This document shows, piece after piece, positions 9,193 to 15,122 of a DNA stretch of 15,122 bases. Positions within the stretch are counted from its first letter, which is position 1, and each line of letters begins with the position of its first letter. Origin of the DNA: Glomus cerebriforme (lineage: Eukaryota; Glomeromycota; Glomeromycetes; Glomerales; Glomeraceae); NCBI GenBank assembly GCA_003550305.1, contig QKYT01000042.1, forward strand, positions 1-15,122, given 5' to 3'. The notes below the pieces were generated by a model. It was not told where the DNA came from. It was given only the letters and a program-made list of their open reading frames with translations, and did no database searches. Position numbers and translations under genes: made by a program.

Positions 9193-9240
9193 CAGGTAAT
9201 AATCACCCAGATGAGAATCATCTAGGTGACGTTTAGCAAT
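9193..9240 (-). repeat. Right inverted repeat of the 1.9-kb element
   Basis: Read on the minus strand it begins AATTGCTAAACGTCACCTAG and continues ATGATTCTCATCTGGGTGA. It contains a small hairpin, TCACCTAGATGA against TCATCTGGGTGA, with 11 of 12 bases pairing. Confidence 0.55.
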
Positions 9241-9445
9241 TCCCTTTATTTTTTTATGATTTATAGAAGAATTATAATAGAATAAATATTATTATCTAAA
9301 GTTTTGATACTTTTATATTACATTAAAAAAAATGTTGGTTAAAGATATTAGCAGTGGTTTTATTATTAAGATATTATCAAAGTTTATTTAGAAGAATATG
9401 AAAAGTAAAGACAATTGATTAGAAAGTATATTCACGTCTATTGTT
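9241..9445. other. AT-rich spacer before the tandem array
   Basis: No ORF, RNA gene or repeat is recognised in these 205 bp. Confidence 0.45.
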
Positions 9446-10604
9446 TTTCCTTCTTTTTTTTAGAGACAGAATCTGGATAAATAAAGAAACCTGAATGAAT
9501 AGTTCCTGTCTTTTATTTACTTTATTAATTATTAGAGAATGTAATTAATGTTCTCCTTTTCTCTTTTTTTTTAGGAAATCGGATGAACAGACAAAGCTGA
9601 ATAACTGGAATCTTGGATAAACGTAAAGTTCATTTTTTTTTACTTTATTAATTATTAGAAAAAGTAACTAATATTTTCTTTTCTTTTTTTTAGAAAACTG
9701 GATGAACGGACAAAGCTGAACGAACAAAACTTAAATGAATAAACTAAGTGATTAATATGTTCATTTCTTTTATTTTTTTTACTTTCAGTGAACATAATTT
9801 ATAATTAACATCTTCCTTCTCTTTTTTTTAGAAAACCAGATGAACAGATGAAGCTGAACAAATGGAACTTAAATAAACGAATCAAAAGATAAGTTCATTT
9901 ATTTTTTTTATTTTGTTACTTTTAGGAAACGTAATTAATGTCTCCCTTTTCTTTTTTTTAGAAAACCAGATGAATTGATAAAACTGAATGAATAGAACTT
10001 AAATGAATAAACTAAGAAGTTAGTTTGTTCATTTTTTTACTTTTAGAAAATGTAATTAACGTTTCTTTTCTCTTTTTTTTAGAAAACTGGATGAATAGAC
10101 AAAGCCAAATGAATGAAACTTAAACAAACAAATTAAGAGGTTAATAGGATTCCTCAAACTTAAATTAAATTAAATATAAAGCTAATTTAAATTTGTCAAA
10201 TTAAATCAGATTCGAATTAAATTCAAATTAAATATCAAATATTTATCAAATTGACCAATCAAATTAAAGAATTTTTAAATCAAATTAAATCAAATTTAAA
10301 TCAAATCAAAAAAAAGCTGATTTGAATTTGTAAATTCAAATCAAATTCAAATCAAATGTCAAATTAAATTATGTATCCCTAAAGGTTAGTTCGTTCATTT
10401 CTTTTCATTTTTTTACTTTCAGAGAATGTAATTAATATCTTCTTTCTTTTATTTTTAGGAAACTGGATGAACAGATGAAACTGAATGAATAGAACTTGAA
10501 TGAACTAACTAAGAGGTTAGTTTATTTATTTCTTTTCATTTTTTTACTTTCAGAAAATATAATTAATATCTCCCTTCTCTTTTTTTTAGAAAACTGAACG
10601 AACA
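9446..10604. repeat. Tandem array, eight units of about 111-138 bp
   Basis: Each unit begins with a pyrimidine run ending in TTTTTTTAG. It is followed by a purine-rich segment (GAAAACTGGATGAACAGAC, then AAAGCTGAATGAA and AACTTAAATGAATAAACTAAG), then GTTAGTTTGTTCATT, a TTTTACTTTCAG-like word, and ATGTAATTAATG. The AG that opens each unit lies at 9462, 9573, 9692, 9830, 9960, 10081, 10457 and 10588. The gap between the sixth and seventh is caused by a 239-bp insertion. The units differ by scattered substitutions and small indels. None keeps an open frame, so the array does not appear to code. Confidence 0.85.
10144..10382. mobile_element. 239-bp AAATT-rich insertion in the tandem array
   Basis: It interrupts the sixth unit, which is otherwise in register. 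AGGTTA occurs at 10138-10143 and again at 10383-10388, consistent with a 6-bp target duplication, though the unit itself contains this word once. The ends are weakly inverted: TAGGATTC at the left against TAGGGATAC read from the right. The interior is degenerate TCAAATTAAAT/GATTTGAATT sequence without coding potential. Confidence 0.5.
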
Positions 10605-10605
10605 A

Positions 10606-10815
10606 TTAGATTCAGATCAGTTCAATTTTAGATTTAAATCAATTTTAGTTCAGTTTAGTTTTAAATTAATTAGATCCATATCAGATCAATTTAAATTTGG
10701 ATTAGTTCCAGATCAGTTCAGATCAAATCTAGTCAGATTCAGATCAGTTTAGATCTGTTTCAAACTGGATTCAGATCAGATTAGATTTAAATCAAATTCA
10801 ATCTAAACTGATCTG
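10606..10815. repeat. Degenerate AGATCAGTT-rich repeat block
   Basis: The words GATTCAGATCAG, GATCAGTT and TTTAGAT recur about every 10-25 bp. The block follows directly on the truncated eighth unit of the tandem array. It resembles the block at 7166-7326, read in the opposite order relative to the neighbouring CAATATT repeats. Confidence 0.65.
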
Positions 10816-10843
10816 TTCAAAATACTATTAATTTGTAATTTAC

Positions 10844-10976
10844 AATTAATTCATAATATTGCAATTAATCTGCAATATTACAATCCATCCACAATATCAC
10901 AATTAATCTGCAATATCACAATTAATTAGTGGTATTGCAATCCATCCGCAATATTGTAGTGAATTCACAATATCAA
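10844..10976. repeat. 19-bp tandem array, seven units
   Basis: Units start at 10844, 10863, 10882, 10901, 10920, 10939 and 10958. Two unit types alternate: AATTAATCTGCAATATCAC (units 1, 2, 4, 5) and AATCCATCCRCAATATCAC-like (units 3, 6). This hints at a higher 57-bp period. The last unit is diverged. Confidence 0.8.
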
Positions 10977-11195
10977 AATTTGCAAGCCAACTAATTTATT
11001 ATGTTAATTTATAATGTTATATACTAAATATTAATTCTTAAGGCCATTACTACCTAACAATTCATCACTATAGTAATTTTATATTTTTTTTACTTATAAT
11101 TTGGTAATTTCTAATACTTTAATTTTCATTGATTTTGCAAATTATGATATTTGAATTTTTATTAATTTCATAACCTTTTATATTTAGTTTTATTG
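10977..11195. other. AT-rich spacer
   Basis: Nothing is recognised here. It ends immediately before the CACTAG terminal sequence at 11196. Confidence 0.45.
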
Positions 11196-11313
11196 CACTA
11201 GTCAAAAACTGATCTATTTTACAGATATTTTACAGATAACTTATAAATATCAGATATCAAAAATACAGAAAATCTGCTATATATTGATATCCAATATGTA
11301 TACTATAGAATTA
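11196..11313 (+). mobile_element. Diverged CACTA-type terminal sequence (likely 5' end of the Plavaka element)
   Basis: These 118 bp align with the first 119 bp of the palindrome (7902-8020), beginning CACTAGTCAAAAACTGATC. I count 16 substitutions and one deleted base. Twelve of the substitutions are C-to-T or G-to-A relative to the palindrome, four are transversions, and none is the reverse transition. The match stops at 11313. It lies 820 bp upstream of the zinc-finger exon of a Plavaka-type transposase, which suits the left terminus of that element. No matching right terminus is visible in the window. Confidence 0.7.
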
Positions 11314-11324
11314 CATCAGGAATA

Positions 11325-11720
11325 TTTTTAATGTAAAGTATTCTAAAAGTTTAACAATACTGTATATTTACGCAGTATTATGCTATAATTTTTTGTAATA
11401 TTTATGTTTCTATTGTAGTATTTCGTATGTCTACAGTAACGTAATATTTATAAAATACTATTGATGAAATACTCCATAAGTTTATAAAACTGTAATGAAT
11501 TACAAAGTACTACAGTCAAAATACTCTGTATATTTATATGACTATAATAATTATGTAGTATTACAGGTAAAATACTCCATATACTATAATAATTATGTAG
11601 TACTACAGGTAAAATACTCTGCAAACTTACATTAAAGATGAAATACTTCATATACTTACAGATCAAAATATTTACACATTATTACATGTCGAAATACTTC
11701 AAAAATTCACATTAATCTTA
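11325..11720. repeat. Subterminal repeats, clearest as a 42-bp tandem pair
   Basis: The word AAATACTCC or AAATACTCTG, with GTAGTATTACAGGT, recurs through this stretch. The best pair is 11541-11582 and 11583-11624, each opening ACTATAATAATTATGTAGTA. The position between the terminal sequence and the transposase gene is where CACTA-type elements carry repeated transposase-binding motifs. That role is inferred. Confidence 0.6.
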
Positions 11721-12133
11721 CTCACCATAATTAATTTTAATCAGGTATAATATTATGTAAAATTATGCGTAGCATTTATAAATTTATGAATAAAGTGTAT
11801 TTACAAATTTTAACAAAAATAAAGTACCCAAAATTATACAGATAAAATAGTAACTATTGGTAGTTAAATTACTGATGAAATAATCCATCTTTCAAATACA
11901 AATAATAAATACAAAAATTAAGTAAATAAAGTGAATTTCTTATGCGGCTAAAATGATAATCATTGGCTAATTCAATTGGCTTTGAAATGAAATTAATTTT
12001 TTAGAAATTCTGAAAATATATAATAAAACAACTTTATAAAAGCAATAAAAAAGCAACAAGAAAATAACTTTACAAAAAAAACAAATTATTTTATTAAAAA
12101 TTTAGAATTTTAAAAACCAAGCAATATACTCAA
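11721..12133. promoter_or_regulatory. AT-rich leader region of the transposase gene
   Basis: There is no ORF. A TATA box lies at 12035-12042 (separate entry). The remainder has no motif I can name. Confidence 0.4.
12035..12042 (+). promoter_or_regulatory. TATA box of the Plavaka-type gene
   Basis: TATAAAAG lies 91 bp before the ATG at 12134, which would place the transcription start near 12065-12070. A second A/T box, ATATATAATAA, is about 20 bp upstream. Confidence 0.45.
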
Positions 12134-12331
12134 ATGTTATCATTTAAGTGCACATTTTGTTCAAGAACATTTAGTAACAAAACTATATATAGCCAACATG
12201 TTAATATTTGTCAACTATTATTATCTAGTAGTGAAGAATCGAACCTTATTACCAATGTTAGTAATATATCATTAGATAATGAAGGATTTTCTTCAGAAAT
12301 CAATAAAAATGAAATTAACAATAAAAATGAA

Positions 12332-12409
12332 GTAAGTTTGTAAATAGTATGAATTTTTTTTTAAAAATATTTTTAGTATAATTAATTATAATATTTTTGT
12401 TAAAATTAG
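12332..12409 (+). other. Intron 1 of the Plavaka-type relic
   Basis: This is a 78-bp GT-AG intron with the perfect donor GTAAGT after a complete codon (GAA). The acceptor TTAAAATTAG opens a frame that runs, apart from two stops, into the transposase blocks. An alternative acceptor at 12375-12376 is less likely because it would add stop-rich sequence. Confidence 0.7.
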
Positions 12410-12410
12410 A

Positions 12411-12556
12411 CCAATTATGAAAATTAAGTTTATGAAGATGAGAATTTTTCAAATTATGAAGATCAGAATTTTTATAGTTATGAAGATGATTAAAGTTTTT
12501 TGAATTATAAAGATAATCAGAATTTTTTAAGTTATAATGATCAAAATTATAAAAAT
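12411..12556 (+). repeat. Degenerate 24-27-bp coding repeats in exon 2
   Basis: The sequence AATTATGAAGATCAGAATTT and variants recur about five times. They encode a Tyr-Glu/Asn-Asp-x-Asn-Phe type motif (NYEDQNF, SYEDD, NYKDNQNF, SYNDQNY). This makes a low-complexity acidic linker between the zinc finger and the transposase core. Confidence 0.65.
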
Positions 12557-12814
12557 ATTTTAGAAGAACTTGAACCTGAAGTGAATACAAATTATTCAAA
12601 TCAAGTATATGCTGATTTAATAACTTTAGTTATAAAACATAATCTTAGTAATATAATGGGCAATACTATTATAAAATTTTTTAATAAACATTCAAATCTT
12701 AACCAATCTCCTCTTTCAAAATCTATCCAACAAGAACATAAATATATGGATAATATGAACTTGTCAAATTTTCAGTTTAGTAAAACTTGTATAATTAGTC
12801 CAGAGCATTAGTAT

Positions 12815-12930
12815 AAGACTATATATTTCTAGGTCCAGTATACATTTGTTCACCCGTTTTGAGTCGATAGATTATTGGTTCCTATTATGCAATAATTTCA
12901 ATAAAGTAAGCACCCATTTATCATGTGTTT
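12815..12930. other. Unmatched insertion-like patch inside the transposase relic
   Basis: Transposase-like reading fades after SPEH (about 12811) and resumes with HQNLISCIENILKIP near 12963. Between them, a patch with CACCCGTTTTGAGTCGATAG has a different base composition and several stops in all frames. It may be a small insertion or an eroded part of the gene. Confidence 0.35.
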
Positions 12931-13647
12931 AATAATCAAAATTCTTTTACTCTGGTTTATCATCAGAATTTAATAAGTTGTATAGAAAATATATTAAAAA
13001 TTCCTGATATTTCATAAAACTTTACACTAACTTTTAAAAATCTTAAAGTAGAAAGAGAAAAAGCATATAGTGAACAAAATACTGGAACATGGTGGAAAAA
13101 TACAGAAAAGTCTTTATCACAAGGCTCTTATCTTTTATCATTAATTTTATATTTAGATGCAACTAATATTGATATACTGGAAAAATCTTAACTTCATCCT
13201 ATTTATATATTAATTGAAAATATTTGTGAATTGGAGACATAATAAATTAGATGCAAAACAATTATTGGAATACTTATCAATTTTAAAATATAAAAATACT
13301 ACTGAAAAAAAAATGAAAAATTCAAAATTGTAGCTCATATTGCCTTTCACAAATCTTTACAAATACTTCTAAAATTTATTTTAGAATTGAAAAATAGCAT
13401 AAATTTAAGTTTAAATAATCAAACTTTTTGATTTTTTCTTTGAGTTTCTATTGTAATTGCCGATTGGCCAGAAGATGCAATATATTGTCTCACCTATAAG
13501 TCATTCATGTCAAATTTTCTATGTCATTTTTGTTTAGTATTAAAAAATAATCTTGCCAATATTAATTTATCAACAGAAGAAATGGCATGATAATATATGC
13601 AATTATTTTAAACAAAACTAAAAAAAATTTGTTTACATTAAAAATAT

Positions 13648-13827
13648 ATCTAATTTTTTTTGGAAACTTTTATAAGTTTATATTATTTGTTATATTTTAT
13701 TTATATAAATATTTATATACAAGTTTTAATTAATTANATCTAATTTTTTTTGGAAACTTTTATAAGTTTATATTATTTGTTATATTTTATTTATATAAAT
13801 ATTTATATACAAGTTTTAATTAATTAT
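13648..13827. repeat. Exact 90-bp tandem duplication with an N at the joint
   Basis: Bases 13648-13737 and 13738-13827 are identical as far as I can read, apart from one N at 13737. It is AT-rich, non-coding sequence inside the relic. Perfect identity in an otherwise eroded region, plus the N, suggests either a very recent duplication or an assembly joint. Confidence 0.85.
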
Positions 13828-14276
13828 TTATTTTATTACTGTTTAAAAAAAAAAAATTATTTTATCTATTTAAAGTAATATAAATATATATAGTACTACA
13901 GTGATAGATAGAATGCATCATTTTGATTTAGGTTTATTTAGTTATCAAATTGAATTCACATGGTTGCTAATAAAGACACAGTATAATAATTCTTTAGTGA
14001 ATGAAATGGATCATAGATTAGCTAAAATACTGAGATTTTCTGAATTAAAGATCTTTAAAAATGGACTACAATCAATATTTAGATTAATAGTAAGTGAATA
14101 TCGTAATCTGATAAAAATAATGATTTTTGTAGTAGACAATTTGTATAATAAAAATAAAAAAATAGAGAAAATTTTATCAACAATAAAANACTGGCAGAGC
14201 TTTATGAAAAATGAAATGAAATATATGTGATTAGTAAATACGAAATATTTAAAAAAGTGATTTGATTAAATTTCAG

Positions 14277-14342
14277 GTATGTTCAATTGATAATTTGTTA
14301 ACACAAAAAAAAGAGTCATTTATTAATATTTATTATTTTTAG
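14277..14342 (+). other. Intron in the Plavaka-type relic
   Basis: This is a 66-bp intron with donor CAG|GTATGT and an acceptor preceded by TTATTTTTAG. Downstream the frame reads KSINKWSREF without a stop up to EFKLPKLYS. Confidence 0.7.
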
Positions 14343-14579
14343 AAATCAATAAATAAATGGTCTCGAGAATTCATTNAAATTTTTAAACATTTTTCTCTTT
14401 CAGAATTTAAATTGCCAAAATTATACTCATAGATATATTATACAATTAATTCAATTCGATCTTTTGGTGCAATTAATGAATATACCACAGAGACTTACAA
14501 AAGTCTTTACAAAAATTATGTTAAGATTCCTTATCTGTTAAGTAATAAAAAAGATATTGAAAATCAAATAATGAAAATA

Positions 14580-14657
14580 GTAAGTATTAATAAATATTAC
14601 ATAATATTGTAACATTGTGTAATATTGCAATAGATTTCTAAATGTGTTATATTATAG
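14580..14657 (+). other. Last intron of the Plavaka-type relic
   Basis: This is a 78-bp intron with donor GTAAGT and acceptor TATATTATAG. It joins IENQIMKI to IQWQSIAKM in one frame. Confidence 0.7.
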
Positions 14658-14858
14658 ATTCAATGGCAATCAATTGCAAAAATGACCTCTTAAAATCCAT
14701 TAGCAGTAACTTCACGTGCATTTAAATTCATGACAAATCTTTTTGAAGCTATAAGAAATATTGTATATATTATAGCACGTTTTAATTTAAATAATAAATA
14801 TCTTGTTAATAAATTTATTTAGATATTTAGAAAGATAAAAAATGAAAAAAGTAATTTA

Positions 14859-14880
14859 TCGACCGGTCGATGCATCGACC
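14859..14880. repeat. Overlapping CpG-rich palindromes
   Basis: TCGACCGGTCGA (14859-14870) and GGTCGATGCATCGACC (14865-14880) are both perfect palindromes and overlap by six bases. Five CpG sites within 22 bp stand out in a region nearly free of them. Confidence 0.85.
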
Positions 14881-14881
14881 C

Positions 14882-14921
14882 TGTCACGTGACATATTATA
14901 TCACATGACATATCTATATAA
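14882..14921 (+). promoter_or_regulatory. CACGTG palindrome followed by a TATA-like box
   Basis: TGTCACGTGACA (14882-14893) is a perfect 12-bp palindrome containing CACGTG, the core site of bHLH activators. A near copy, CACATGACATAT, follows at 14902. TATATAA lies at 14915-14921. The spacing fits a core promoter directing transcription to the right, but no downstream gene is visible to confirm it. Confidence 0.4.
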
Positions 14922-15122
14922 TAATTTGTCACCCTCTGCGTCACACCATAGTTTTCCATTTTTACTATTTATTCTAGGGACTTAGAATTTTTTCGGTATG
15001 ATAAATACTATTTGTCACATGTTATTCATCACATGTTTAATTTTGCCCAAATTTTATAATGCTGGCCAAAATATCCTTATTAGGATCTTAGGTAACGTTA
15101 TACAATCCAAAAAGGCAATTTT

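Larger units (their letters stand above)
7381..9240. mobile_element. Candidate non-autonomous element bounded by inverted repeats
   Basis: The sequence AATTGCTAAAC at 7381 reappears as its reverse complement, GTTTAGCAATT, ending at 9240. Similarity continues inward (CCTAG.TGATT, then a CTTGGAT or CCTGGAT word) for about 35-48 bp with mismatches and a small length difference. No ORF lies between. The interior is T-rich, holds the 20-bp pyrimidine array, and carries the nested palindrome at 7902-8453. AATT borders both ends, but because AATT is its own reverse complement it cannot prove a target duplication. The class is unknown. Confidence 0.5.
12134..14822 (+). pseudogene. Decayed Plavaka-type (CACTA-related) transposase
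   Basis: Plavaka transposases are DDE enzymes of the KDZ/CACTA-related group that cut and move their own element. Exon 1 (12134-12331) opens with a C2HC zinc finger: C-x2-C-x12-H-x3-C. Exon 2 starts at 12410 with repeated Tyr/acidic/Asn motifs. Recognisable transposase blocks follow: YADLITLVIKHN and NTIIKFFNKHS (12607-12691), EQNTGTWWK and ILYLDATNIDIL (about 13075-13180), IADWPED (about 13455), DRMHHFDLGLF (about 13907), and EFKLPKL, YKSLYKNYVKIPY and TSRAFKFM to TAG 14820-14822. The Asp residues in LYLDATN and DRMHHFD are candidate catalytic acids. It is clearly dead: in-frame stops (for example in YEN*VYED, DIS*NF, EKS*LHP), frameshifts, a foreign-looking patch (12815-12930) and an AT-rich replacement at 13590-13885. 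Confidence 0.85.
14823..15122. promoter_or_regulatory. Right-end region, possible promoter of a gene beyond the window
   Basis: Base composition becomes less AT-biased after 14855. Palindromes, a CACGTG site and a TATA-like box are listed separately. No ORF of note lies before the window ends. The right terminus of the Plavaka element is not recognisable here. Confidence 0.35.

Noticed and set aside
7381..9240. Helitron, because CTAG and a small hairpin occur near an end
   Set aside because: The ends are inverted repeats, which Helitrons lack. There is no TC start paired with a CTRR end at an A/T target, and no Rep/helicase coding.
9446..10604. A multi-exon gene made of the repeated units
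   Set aside because: Splice-like signals recur, but no unit keeps an open frame consistent with its neighbours and stops are frequent. It is kept as a repeat, with the signals reported as a finding.
11448..11666. Minus-strand ORF of 72 codons with repeated QSILPVVLHNYYS
   Set aside because: The peptide repeat simply reflects the 42-bp subterminal tandem repeat. There is no start context or promoter.
12315..12599. Minus-strand ORF of 94 codons rich in N, H and L
   Set aside because: It is antisense to the low-complexity coding repeats of the transposase relic and is a shadow of them.
1..15122. tRNA, rRNA or other structured RNA genes
   Set aside because: I looked for tRNA box A/box B patterns and long conserved stems. 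Apart from the transposon palindromes I found nothing convincing by eye.

Overview
This looks like an AT-rich eukaryotic (fungal) accessory region, most likely from an arbuscular mycorrhizal fungus of the Rhizophagus/Glomeromycotina type. The reasons are the very high A+T content, short GT-AG introns (66-78 bp), TATA boxes close to start codons, a decayed Plavaka-type (CACTA-related) transposase, a second decayed mobile-type protein of a kind I associate with Rhizophagus genomes, and a deaminase-fold gene of the OTT_1508 family known from fungi. The species is inferred from recognition, not proven. A few N bases show that this is draft sequence.

Layout, left to right. Positions 178-3058 (minus) hold a broken, once intron-containing gene with an N-terminal Cys/His cluster and a C-terminal RING-like finger, now carrying stops and frameshifts. 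Positions 3059-4225 are AT-rich with at most a faint relic. Positions 4226-5668 (minus) are the one clearly intact gene, a 480-codon protein with a zinc deaminase signature (HAE and CxxC). It is divergent from a small TATA-driven ORF (5943-6287, plus) with a Cys/His cluster.

Positions 7121-11195 are non-coding and built almost wholly of repeats: degenerate GATC-rich blocks, a pair of inverted repeats (7381 and 9240) bounding about 1.9 kb, a 552-bp near-perfect palindrome (7902-8453) nested inside it, a 20-bp pyrimidine minisatellite, an eight-unit array of about 111-138 bp, a 239-bp insertion in that array, and a 19-bp array.

Positions 11196-14822 look like the 5' part and coding region of a dead Plavaka/CACTA element: a terminal sequence at 11196, subterminal repeats, a TATA box, a C2HC zinc finger exon, and transposase exons riddled with stops but with recognisable splice sites. 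The far right (14823-15122) has nested CpG-rich palindromes, a CACGTG palindrome and a TATA-like box, perhaps the promoter of a gene beyond the window.

How the parts relate: the first 119 bp of the palindrome match the terminal sequence at 11196, so the palindrome is probably a non-autonomous foldback derivative of the same CACTA-type family as the Plavaka relic. The 11196 copy differs from the palindrome almost only by C-to-T/G-to-A changes, which points to cytosine deamination acting on repeats. Whether the neighbouring deaminase gene has anything to do with that is unknown.
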